Source: Myrmaecium sp. VS I D KN 1
Lineage: Eukaryota; Ascomycota; Dothideomycetes; Valsariales; Valsariaceae
Length of the DNA: 64,000 bases
NCBI GenBank assembly: GCA_019775845.1
Contig: JADQAV010000003.1
Coordinates: forward strand, 186,001-250,000
Reading direction: 5' to 3'
The notes beneath the pieces are model-generated. The model had not been told where the DNA came from. It made no database searches and saw nothing but the letters and a program-made list of their open reading frames with translations. Position 1 is the first letter of the stretch, and each line of letters begins with the position of its first letter. Shown here piece after piece: positions 54,783-64,000 of this stretch. The translations under genes and the position numbers were made by a program.

Positions 54783-55455
54783 CCATGAGGGTTCGATTTC
54801 GAATCGCCTTTCACTCCTGTTTCTGCTGCAGTCGAAGGGAGGCCGGGGCAATTGCGAGGAAACACGGGGCGGCCTGGGAAGCGGAGGAGAAAGCTCGGTC
54901 CCAAAGGCCGGTTGCTGGACAACCTCAGCAATGGCTCATAAAGCGTAGAATATAAAGACGCCCATGGATAAAGGGATCAGGATTTGGACAATAACAAACA
55001 GCAATTGGCCGGATGCCCCGGAAGTTGGCAGAGTGAATGCAATTATTTGCAAAGAGTTGGGCACATCTGAGTAGGAAGTGTGGTGGCTGAAGTCAGTCGC
55101 CCAGCCTCATCTCGTGCCTCAGATGATCCCTGCTCCTTCGCTAAGCTACATCATGCGCTACTAGTACCTACTAGGTACCTGCGGACCTCGAGCTTCACAC
55201 CTCCAGTCCACCAACGTCTACTGCCGCAAGTCCATCGAGCACCCAACAACGGTTCTGCCCGCCCATATCAAACCGATTGCCCTCATACACTGGCCTACGA
55301 CTACCACCCCGCTGAAACCGATCGACTGCTTATCCCATTTTCGCCGGAGAGCCCCGTACCTCGTTCAAGCAGCATCGGCGATCTAGGACCGGTGGCTGCA
55401 TCATAGCGACCCTTCCATCTGTTTCTTCTGCGATCACAATAACGACCCGACCGCA
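54783..55455. promoter_or_regulatory. Divergent promoter region with TACCTA-C-TAGGTA motif
   Basis: 673 bp between the chelatase-like gene and YPT7. It contains TACCTACTAGGTA (55165-55177), 279 bp upstream of the YPT7 ATG, and a CT-rich leader. No other gene was seen. Confidence 0.5.
55165..55177. repeat. Inverted motif TACCTA-C-TAGGTA upstream of YPT7
   Basis: Perfect 6-bp arms around one base; the same motif type lies upstream of VPS16 and of the EamA transporter. Confidence 0.65.
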
Positions 55456-56413
55456 ATGGCGACGAGGAAGAAAGTCCTTCTCAAGGTAGCATTCGAGTCA
55501 CAAGAGCGTTATGGACGAGTGCGCTGATATGCGGATATTAGGTTATCATCCTTGGCGATAGCGGTGTCGGAAAGACCAGTTTGATGAACCAATATGTATG
55601 GGCTTGTCACATGGGTAGCAATGCTACCTACGCACCGTATGGGTGCTGACGAGCTTCGAACAGGTCAACAAGAAGTTCAGCGCTAGTTACAAAGCTACAA
55701 TCGGTGCCGATTTCCTTACAAAGGAAGTCCTGGTGGATGATCGGCTTGTCACGATGCAGGTAGGGTCAGTACCATTCATACTCCTGGTACAAGAGGCTGA
55801 CGGTGCACTAGTTGTGGGATACTGCAGGCCAGGAGCGCTTCCAGTCACTGGGGGTTGCCTTCTACCGTGGCGCTGATTGTTGCGTGCTGGTATACGACGT
55901 CAACAATGCTAAGAGCTTTGAAACGTTGGATAGCTGGCGGGACGAGTTCTTGGTACAAGCAAGCCCCATGGATCCGGAGACGTTCCCATTCGTAAGTATA
56001 TGATGACTCCGTTTGCTATATAGCAGAGGTTCACCTTTAATATAGGTCGTCCTTGGAAACAAGATCGATGTCGATGAGAGCAAACGGGTGGTACGTAAAT
56101 CCGATTCGGCGTCTCGGTGCAAAACTGACATGTACATAAGATATCCACGAAGCGCGCTCAAACGTTTTGCCAATCCAAGGGTAACATCCCGTACTTCGAG
56201 ACCAGCGCGAAAGAAGCGATCAACGTGGAGGAGGCATTCCAAGGTATGGTGGTGATCCAGGTGATTCCTCATCAGACCTTGGCTCTAATATAGTATCTCT
56301 TAGTCATCGCGCGGCAAGCCCTTGCTCAAGAAGAGGCCGGAGACTTCGATCAAGGCTTCCCGGAGGCGATTGATATCAAGCTCGGCGAGCAACAGAGCGG
56401 CTGCTCTTGCTAA
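55456..56413 (+). CDS. YPT7: Rab7-type GTPase Ypt7
   Basis: Seven exons: 55456-55485, 55542-55595, 55664-55759, 55812-55991, 56046-56090, 56141-56243 and 56304-56413, giving 205 residues. It starts [20 protein letters not shown] with the P-loop [10 protein letters not shown], then the Rab7 effector region [20 protein letters not shown], the switch II motif [25 protein letters not shown] (G4) and ETSAKEA (G5). It ends QQSGCSC, a CxC double-geranylgeranylation signal. Ypt7 recruits the HOPS tether (with Vps16) for late-endosome, autophagosome and homotypic vacuole fusion. The first exon has only ten codons. Every junction is in phase. Confidence 0.97.
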
Positions 56414-56781
56414 CCGGCTGGCAAAGTTTCCGATTTCGGACGGTCCTGGTTCTTCCAGTAATGCGACTTATCATGTTTATGTGTTCCATGGTTGTGGAGT
56501 TTGGCGCTTGTCCTGATCTAATTGTATACAGTATTTGCCGGAATCCTTAGGCTGTCGGATTGTGAGAGGTTCCGCGTATTAGTAGTCTGCGATGGGACGC
56601 GTTGGACATGCTGGTAGGGATTAGATAGTTTGAGAAGGACCGCGACACAACCAAAGACCAATATATTCGGGAAACAATCATTTCCAGGGGCCTTTTTCGT
56701 GCTCTGTGACTTCTCAGAATCGCCGAACTCCGTTCCCGATGCATTGAAAACAAATGAAAGCTCCCTTCGACGCTTCGATAC
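56414..56781. other. Convergent 3' spacer, YPT7 / HSBP1-like
   Basis: 368 bp with no coding signal; it holds the two 3' UTRs. Confidence 0.5.
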
Positions 56782-57234
56782 TCATTTCGAATCACCCTCT
56801 GGTCTTGACTTTCGATTGTCGTTGGCTTGCGCCTGGATAGTGGCCTCGAGGTTGTCCAGACGTCTAGACATGTCATCCACTGGAGGGTGGATAGGTTAGG
56901 AGGTGGACTTCATCAGAAAATGAATTGGAGGTGTATAAGAAGAGCTTGGAAAGAGCAAGCGGTTGGAAGAAGTGTATCAGAAGCAATACTACCAAAGAGC
57001 GCAAGAAAGAGAAAGATCGACGTACTCTTCGCGACAAGCTCAGAGGAAATCTTAGAGAACTTATTTGACAGCTGGTTCAGAAGTTCGTCGACTACCGCTG
57101 ACAGTTCCGACGCCGCGGCATTGTCTGGTGCAGCCTAATGTTGATAAATTATAGACGTTAGCAATATTGAACCGTGGGGAAGCTTTGCTACATACCGGAT
57201 CATTGAGACTCGCAAGATCAGATCGTCTTGACAT
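56782..57234 (-). CDS. Heat-shock-factor-binding protein 1 (HSBP1)-like microprotein
   Basis: Three small exons, 57196-57234, 57026-57134 and 56782-56879, give 81 residues. The protein starts MSRRSDLASLNDP and then forms one continuous heptad coiled coil: ELSAVVDELLNQLSNKFSKI, SSELVAKMDDMSRRLDNLEA, TIQAQ. This matches human HSBP1 (76 residues, with a central IDDMSSRIDDLEKNI) closely in length and in the DDMS-R-D-LE core. In animals HSBP1 is a trimeric coiled-coil protein that binds HSF1 and helps WASH-complex assembly; its fungal role is little known. The exons are too short for simple gene finders, but phase, GT..AG ends and the homology agree. The gene shares a 317-bp promoter with EBP2. 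Confidence 0.85.
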
Positions 57235-57551
57235 CTTGTTATTCCGACTTGTCTTTCACTGCGCGTTGCGACAAGGCGTGTGGCTTGCACGAAGGTTGGA
57301 TGTCAACCATCACCTTCGGGTCCGTGCCAAGCCCGCTCGTGCATTTCCGCCCCAGGTGCCACCGCGGACTCCACCGCGCGCATCCCTGCGAAGGCGGTGA
57401 GGTGCTAGCGTCGCGAAATTTCCCAGATCTCAAAGTTTCGTCGTCGTCTCTTAGGCCGACGGGCGTAGGACCTCAACTCATCGGTTTCGATTTCGTTTCC
57501 GGTCTTCTTCCTCCCTTTCCCCGACACCGTCGCAGCACCTCGACTCTCACG
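57235..57551. promoter_or_regulatory. Bidirectional promoter, HSBP1-like / EBP2
   Basis: 317 bp between the two divergent start codons; the EBP2 side is pyrimidine-rich. No TATA box was seen. Confidence 0.5.
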
Positions 57552-58921
57552 ATGGCGAAAGGCAGCAAGTTGAAGCAGGCGTTGGAGCACTACAAGGGCG
57601 TGGACCATAAGCTAGAGAAGCAGAAGAAGCTCAGGAAGGAGGCGGAAAAGAAGAAGAAGGCTAAGCAGTCGAACAAGTCGGAAACGGAGGGTGCGTCTGA
57701 TAGTGAGGAGGAGGACAAGAAGGAGGAAAAGAAGGAGCAAAAGACCAATGGGAGCGTCGAGCTGAAGAAGGAATCCTCGAAAAAGAAGGACACCGCCAAG
57801 GCCAATGGAGTGGACAAGGAACCCAAGGATGGGGAATGGGAAACGGACGAGAGCGAAGACGAAGAGGACGAGGACGACGATAGCGAGAAGGAGCAGAAGG
57901 TATGCGCCGGTGATCATCCATAGCCTGGGCTCATGAGTAACGTTCGCACAGTATGATCTCTCCCGCCTCGAAGACAGCGACAGCAGCAGCGAAGAGGAAG
58001 ATGAGGAAGACGAGTCCGGGGATGAGGAAGAAGAAGAGGATGTCCCTCTTTCCGATCTCGAATCTGTTGCATCCGAAGAGAAAGGCGACATCATCCCCCA
58101 CCAACGCCTTACTATCAACAACACCGCCGCCCTTACTGCTGCGCTCAATCGCATCGCCCTCCCTCTGTCCAAGCTTCCATTCGCTGCGCATCAGTCTATA
58201 ACGGCCGCTAAGCCTACGGAGATCCCCGATGTCGAAGACGACCTAAACCGCGAATTGGCATTCTACTCGCAAGCCCTTTCTGCCGTCAAGGAGGCTCATA
58301 AGTTGTTGAAGCAAGAAGGCGTGCCGTTCACCCGGCCGAGTGACTATTTCGCCGAGATGGTCAAGAGTGACGAGCACATGGGCAAGATCAAGCAGAAGCT
58401 CATTGACGAGGCAGCCAACAAGAAGGCGGCTCAGGAAGCGAGAAGACAGCGCGACCTTAAGAAGTTTGGCAAGGCGGTGCAGGTTGCGAAGCTGCAAGAG
58501 CGCGACAAGGCGAAGAGGGAGACGCTCGAGAGGATCAATACATTGAAGAGAAGTATGTACACTCACATTACATTCCGCACTCGTGGTGGAGGAATAGTAC
58601 CAATTGCTAACGGTATACCTTGTTATAGAACGCCAGGGCGCGGAACTCGAGAACACTCACGAGGGCGATCTCTTCGACGTCGCCCTCGACGAAGAAACCG
58701 GCGGCAAGCGCGAGCGCCGGGGCGGTGCTGCGACAGGCAAGCCCAACGTCAAGCGCCAGAAGAAGAACGAGAAATATGGCTTTGGCGGCAAGAAGAGGTT
58801 CGCCAAGTCCGGCGATGCACAGTCAAGTGCCGACATGCGTGGTTACTCAGTGAAAAAGATGAAGGGCAAGACCGGAGCTGCTAAACGACCAGGCAAGGCT
58901 AGGAGAGGAAAGAAGATATAG
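57552..58921 (+). CDS. EBP2: rRNA-processing protein Ebp2
   Basis: Exons 57552-57899, 57952-58552 and 58629-58921 give 413 residues. The N-terminal half is charged: a Lys-rich block (KLEKQKKLRKEAEKKKKAKQ) and long Glu/Asp/Ser tracts. The conserved Ebp2 domain covers about residues 205-413: VEDDLNRELAFYSQALSAVK, HKLLKQEGVPFTRPSDYFAE, MVKSDEHMGKIKQKLIDEA, FGKAVQVAKLQERDKAKRET and EKYGFGGKKRFAKSGDAQSS. The end is strongly basic (AAKRPGKARRGKKI). Ebp2 is a nucleolar protein needed for 27S pre-rRNA processing and 60S subunit assembly. The introns are GTATGC..CACAG and GTATGT..TATAG, both in phase. Confidence 0.95.
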
Positions 58922-59714
58922 TCGGAGCAGAAGCCGGGATGACATGTCAGACTGCTCAGTAATCGTCCGAGGAAGGTCACCGGGAGGCATAAGATTCATG
59001 CATGGGCATACGGGGTTTGGCGTTCTGATTCTTTTGCAATACTTGAGGCATAAGCAACTTCTGCATGTCTTTCGAAAAGGTTCGGCTTCAGAGGAGGTTC
59101 TAAGAGAGGGCGCTGTAACGATGAAAGATGATAAAGCTTTGTCGATCACATATAGTGAATTCCAACTTGGATCGATTGCCAGCGCCGTACCAATGCCCTG
59201 ATATCTCCATACATCTACAGGCTCATACTATTACAGCATGCTACGTAGTATGTCCCGACGGTCAGTTCCAATCGCTAGCAAGGATTTAGCTCACAGAGCG
59301 GTGCATTACCAAACCAGGTGTAGATAACCATCATGAATTGAAGGACTGCATGTGCTGTAGACGCGGCTTACGATCTACACCTTCAATTTTCACTGCAAAA
59401 TCTCCGCCCGGAGTGTCCCTTATCGATAAGGTCGCGCTCCAACCACTTTGGCGCGTCACGTACCGACTGGGGACCGCGTTTGACTTCCCGCCCAAGATTA
59501 GCCTCCCTTTGTCTCATCTACTCTCGAGGATCTTGCCGCCACCGACATATTACCCTCCGCGCCTCTTTGCCCTTCGCATATTTCTGTCGCGGCCACCCGG
59601 TCAACTATCTGACGGCCGATAATTCTGGTGGAGCGATCTGGTGGGCGGGAGTATGAGGACATTTAGGCCACATTCTTGGTCTACCGGATGGCTCTGGCTG
59701 CGGTAGGGATAGCA
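58922..59714. other. Intergenic region between EBP2 and ELG1
   Basis: 793 bp with the EBP2 3' UTR and the ELG1 promoter. A 94-codon ORF at 59338-59622 has no recognisable motif and is probably chance or leader sequence. No gene was accepted. Confidence 0.5.
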
Positions 59715-62700
59715 ATGGATATGGAAGAGCAAAAAGACGTGCATCCCTTCTTTTTTCAGGCACGGAGTGAGTGTGCTTCCAGAACAAGCCGTAACCTTTA
59801 CTGAGCCGGAAACGCAGATAATCAACACGCGGAGAGAGCCGAAAGCCCTGAAGATGATATCGCGGAAGCTCCACAGGAACCTATCGTACCGACAGGTAAA
59901 GAGAATAAGGTGGTGAAGAGGAAGGGGAGGGGTCCCGGCAGGCCCAGACGAAAGGAAGCAGCGCAATCTGACCGCAAAATCCAGCCGTCTTTGGAGCTTT
60001 TCACGAAAGCGGCGCATACTCCTAACTCCTTGTCGATTGATGCGAAGGACAAACTCAGCGCGGCTGTACCGTTCGACGAGGATCCCAACTTTGGCAGGAG
60101 GAAGAGGCGCAAAACTGTATCCCCTGAACGAGGTCTGGCAGATCACGTTCTGGAATCACCCCTCCAGACTGGGCTCGCTGCTAACGGCAGCGCCCCGGAA
60201 ACAACATGGCATGACCAGTTGCATGCTGCTGCCGAGGTGGAAGTTCCACGACAGTCTACGGAAACCTCGGACCCCCTCTCTGAGAGACAAGTCGATCTGA
60301 ACGCCCCTGGTTCTATCCCCAGTTTACCTCCCGTCGCTGCGCCTTGCGAGAATTCGCTCCACGAGAATCCTCCGCAGGATACCGGACAACAAGACAGGAT
60401 TGACGATGTAAGATCACGGGCGAATGGGGAGCCACAAGGAGCAGCGCCTGCCAAGCAGAGGAAAATGCTACGGATCAATGCATCGGGCAGATTCTCCTCG
60501 CCGCCTTCAAACCAACCGCCGAGTCCAGTCAAGCAAGTAGGCAAAAGAGGACGACGAGGGAAGAATGCTAAGCAGCAAGATTATCACGCCCTTGTGATTA
60601 TTAAATACGGCACGGAAGAAACTAGCAAGGCGAGGATTTCCCATGCTATCGAAGAGATTTTATCAGGCAGGAAACGATTAAGCAAGCTGAACCCAACAGT
60701 TAAACCGACTGAGCCCCCGAAACCCGTTGGACCTCCGAAAGCCACACATCCCTTTTTCCTCGGGAAGACCGCTCCGAGGGAACAGGAAGGCGCGGAATCT
60801 CATGACGGCAAGGTCGAAACAGCACAAGAACCGCCGAGTGGGCCTAAGAAATCTGCATGCACACCCGGAAAACTTAGAGCAGAGATGAAACGTACGCATG
60901 ACCAAGTGAGCTTCCAAGGCTTCGGAGTCCGGCACACCAACATGGTCAAGCACCCGGGACTGCGGGAACCTCCGTGGCCGTCGAAGGATACCGCGCATGT
61001 TCGCGACCTTCCTCAAAAGCAAGTTGCTAGCGAATTGCAAGATAGAGATGGGCATGATCTAGTAAAGCGGTCATACTTGCGCAAACGCAAGGAACCCGAG
61101 TCCAACATCCCTCCGCATGAACACCTCATAAGCGTAGCGGCCCGTGAGATTCCATCCCTGATGGAAGAGGCGATTGCACTTAATCAGTTCGCGAAGATCC
61201 GGATGCCGACTCGGCTGCTAACGACAGGGCATTCAATCCGGGAAATGGTTGCCAGGAACCTGTATTATGATTACGATGGCGGCATGTTCTCGAGTCAAGG
61301 GACTAATAGCGCAACGCATCCTGCACTTCTTTCCCTTTGGAACAGCATTGAAAACACCATGACCCCTTTTGATCAAGGCAAATGTGAGACTCAGTGCTGG
61401 ACCCAGAAATACGCGCCTAAGAGCGCAGAGCAAGTGCTTACCCCGGGGAAGGAAGCTGCAATCTTAAAAGATTGGTTAAGGAGCCTAGCCGTCACTGCGG
61501 TTGACAGTGGGCTTCGGGACGTTTCAACTGCACTTCGACCAACGGGTGGCAAGCAGGCTAAGGAAAAGCCTGCCAAGAAGAAGAGAAAGAAAGCAAACGA
61601 CCTTGATGACTTTATTGTGGATGAGGAAGAGGACGAGATGGATGAGCTCAGTGAGCCAGAAGACTTGGTCCTGCCTGGCCCCAGGAACAGCCAGAAAAGA
61701 GCGTTAGCAAGCGTGGTCTCTCAAAACACCCTCGGAACAAGTTCTCCCAAAAAGCTGAAGAACGCAGTATTATTGAGCGGACCCCATGGGTCGGGAAAGA
61801 CTGCAACAGTATATGCAGTCGCCAAGGAGCTCGGATTCGAAGTTTTTGAAATCAACCCAAGCAGCAGACGTAGTGGAAAAGACATTCTTGACCGGGTAGG
61901 GGACATGTCGGAAAATCACTTGGTACACCATGCTGCCGATGCCCACGACCGTGACGAAGCAGAGAGCAATGAGGAACGTCTGGATAATGCTGTACAAAAG
62001 GACCTGGAGAGCGGACGACAAGGAGTTATGACCTCGTTCTTCAAATCAGGTAACAAAAAGCGGACGCTTAAGCCCAAATCAGGCAAGAGAAATCCCGAAC
62101 AAACCAAAGCGGAGTCCAGCAAAGCACATCAGCAGAAGCATCAAAGACAGTCCTTGATCTTATTAGAGGAGGTTGACATACTGTTCGAGGAAGACAAGCA
62201 GTTCTGGCTTACTGTTTCTACTCTTGTCATGCAGAGTAAAAGACCGGTAATCATGACCTGCAACGACGAATATAAACTTCCTGCCATGCAGCTCCCCCTT
62301 CACGCCATACTGAGGCTATTGCCTCCGTCTACTCACCTGGCCACTGACTATCTGCTGCTTCTGGCGGCCAACGAGGGCCATATCGTTGAACGGGACGCCA
62401 TCTCCGCCCTTTATACTTCTAAGGACTATGACCTTCGCGCAAGTATCATGGATCTGGATTTTTGGTGCCAAATATCCGTGGGAGATTGCAAGGGAGGTCT
62501 AGAATGGATCTATCAAAGGTGGCCACCGGGGAAGGATGTTGACGAGCATGGTCGGATCTTACGAGTCGCCAGCAAGGATACTTACAGGATTGGGATGGGC
62601 TGGCTTGGTCAAGACATCCTCTCCAGCAACAGTTGTGTTGGCTTTGATAGAGGACATGAACTGCTTCTGGAAATGTGGGAGGATTGGCATGTGGACATGC

Positions 62701-63614
62701 TCCCGGACGTCAACATTACGACGGATGTTCCCGTTCAAGGAACGCCTCAGAAATGTGCGCCTCATGACCCTTCCACGTTTGTGGAACTGAGGGAGATGGA
62801 ATACGTCCTGGAGAGTCTGTCCTGCTCGGATATCTACTCTCGGGTAGGCCTACCCACGGGCCGCGGACTGATGGAGATATTGGACGCCACTCAACCTCCG
62901 ATGACAGAGAAGAGCAAGGCAAGCTACATTGAGGGTTATCCTCTCCTACAGGTAGACCCTCTTGCGGACTACAGCAACTTTGATACCCAAGTGGCTACGA
63001 GCACGGCATTATCACTACAGCGGATCGTTGCTGCAACCTCGACCGATGCCTCCCTTCAGCTCTACTGCCAATCGTCATGGCCGCCTGCCGACTGCCAGGA
63101 ACAGACCTTCATCAAACATATCATCAACCATAAAGAAAACAGCTCGGAGGACAACAAGCTCACGCGCGTGGACTTCTCCGCAGCCTTGGACCCACTGGCC
63201 GAACCGCCGACAAGCGCGCTTGTCCATGCATCCGTCAATCAACTCACTGCATCTTCCTTCGATCGCACCTTCCACATCATCACCGAAGATCTCGCACCGT
63301 ATGTCCGCTCCATATGCGCCTACGACATGGCCCTCGAGACGCAGCGGCTCCGACTCAGCAACCTGCTGTCGGTCGGTGGCACCGCCAAACGGCAACGCAC
63401 GACCCGAGCGAGCCGCAGCGCACTGGAGGGCGGCAGTAGAGAGTCTACTAGACGGGAGAGGTGGTTCGACAAGACGTTGAATCTGGCGATGGTCATGAAA
63501 ACGGGGGGCGAGGGGTGGGCGGGAATGGGGAGCCGTGCGATGGAAGAGCTGGAGAGCAAGGCGAGCGCGACGGGGAGCATGACCGCTAGTAGCCAGATGA
63601 GTGTGGATGAGTGA
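59715..63614 (+). CDS. ELG1: ELG1/ATAD5-type alternative clamp-loader (PCNA-unloading) ATPase
   Basis: Exons 59715-59766 and 59818-63614 give 1282 residues. The 52-nt first exon encodes MDMEEQKDVHPFFFQAR and carries a canonical PCNA-interacting box, QKDVHPFF (residues 6-13). The donor is GTGAGT and the phase fits. A basic patch GRGPGRPRRKE and a long disordered region follow. The AAA+ core has Walker A GPHGSGKT (residues 672-679), a Lys/Glu-rich insert and a Walker-B-like LILLEEVDILFEED. Then come RPVIMTCNDEYKLP, the RFC-type lid and a C-terminal helical region. The motif order and the acidic/basic linkers match fungal Elg1. Elg1 replaces Rfc1 in an RFC-like complex with Rfc2-5 and unloads PCNA, mainly SUMO- or ubiquitin-marked, after replication. 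Other introns in the large exon were not needed. Confidence 0.92.
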
Positions 63615-64000
63615 TGGGGGAATCTTTTGAGAAAGCGGAACTCTTTTTTTCCACGGTCCGGATTTGCACCCGGGTTTGGCGTGTGTGGGTTCGTGGGTAG
63701 GGACATTGCATTGCATCGCATGGTGGAGGACGCTTTGGTTTTTGATGGTTCTTGCAGCAAATTCGCATTTGGGACAGGTTGCCTCCCAATACTTGCAGAT
63801 ATGTAGAGCAGGATAGCTAATGGCGCTGCACATCCACTGAAAACGAGCCCAAGACAGTCGATATATATATATATATATTAATTTATCTAGCCCACTTCCG
63901 CTTGAGCAGACGGATCCTTGAACGGTAGATAGCCGCAGGGGAGAAGAAAGGAACAAAGACACAATATCAAGCCCAATTGCACGGTAGGGTACAATAATAG
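63615..64000. other. 3' flank of ELG1 to window end
   Basis: 386 bp. It contains an (AT)9 run at 63861-63878 and AT-rich sequence to the window end. No gene was seen. Confidence 0.5.
63861..63878. repeat. (AT)9 dinucleotide repeat
   Basis: Nine perfect AT units in the ELG1 3' flank. Confidence 0.9.

Noticed and set aside
59338-59622. A 94-codon ORF upstream of ELG1
   Set aside because: No motif, Pro/Leu-rich at its end, and located where the ELG1 promoter and leader are expected.
1-64000. Transposable elements or virus-derived sequence
   Set aside because: No reverse transcriptase, integrase, transposase, capsid-like ORF, long terminal repeats or target duplications were recognised.

Overview
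The window is a 64 kb piece of a filamentous ascomycete (Pezizomycotina) chromosome. Genes carry several short introns (about 50-150 nt) with GT..AG ends and visible branch sites such as TGCTAAC. Coding DNA is GC-rich, while some spacers are AT-rich or pure microsatellite. The gene set points the same way: a fungal rhodopsin-domain membrane protein, an RTA1-like protein, a DFG5/DCW1-type GH76 protein, a short kinesin-3 and a fungal 'magnesium chelatase'-type protein. Eurotiomycetes looks most likely from remembered protein similarity, but the genus cannot be told from this sequence. No transposon, retroelement, rRNA, tRNA or CRISPR array was found.

Layout. 0-10 kb: the 5' part of a 2-oxoglutarate/Fe(II) dioxygenase (-), MKT1 (+), PEX11C-like (-), a conserved secreted protein (-), and a 2.5 kb gene-poor stretch. 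9.6-24 kb: rhodopsin-domain protein (+), 3-hydroxyisobutyryl-CoA hydrolase/mS47-like (-) divergent from mitochondrial EF-Tu (+), a GPI-type GH76 cell-wall enzyme (+), and TRM3 tRNA Gm18 methyltransferase (-). 24-38 kb: short kinesin-3 (+), VPS16 (-), exosome CSL4 (-), VAC8 (-), a 2.2 kb spacer and a Ser/Thr kinase (+). 38-53 kb: an RFTS-domain protein that resembles the heterochromatin factor Raf2/DIM-7 (-), divergent from PUS4 (+); an EamA-type transporter (-), a two-thioredoxin PDI (-), an RTA1-like protein (+), a microbial-type PARG (+) and NAD kinase (-). 53-64 kb: a 'magnesium chelatase'-family protein (-), YPT7/Rab7 (+), an HSBP1-like microprotein (-), EBP2 (+) and ELG1/ATAD5 (+).

How the genes fit together. 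This is core chromosome: almost everything is single-gene housekeeping rather than an operon or a metabolic cluster. Three themes recur. Vacuole fusion and inheritance is represented by VPS16, VAC8 and YPT7. RNA maturation and translation is represented by TRM3, PUS4, CSL4, EBP2, MKT1 and TUF1; TRM3 and PUS4 modify G18 and U55, which pair with each other in the tRNA elbow. Genome maintenance and chromatin is represented by ELG1, PARG and the Raf2-like gene. Exon structures were set by hand from splice signals, reading phase and remembered family conservation; every multi-exon model given closes in frame except the secreted protein at 5994-7038, which shows a one-base phase conflict.

I did not find a clearly new multi-gene system. 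The best leads are the Raf2/DIM-7-like protein, a canonical PCNA-binding box in the tiny first exon of ELG1, the altered PARG signature, and a recurrent TACCTA..TAGGTA inverted motif in gene-flanking spacers.
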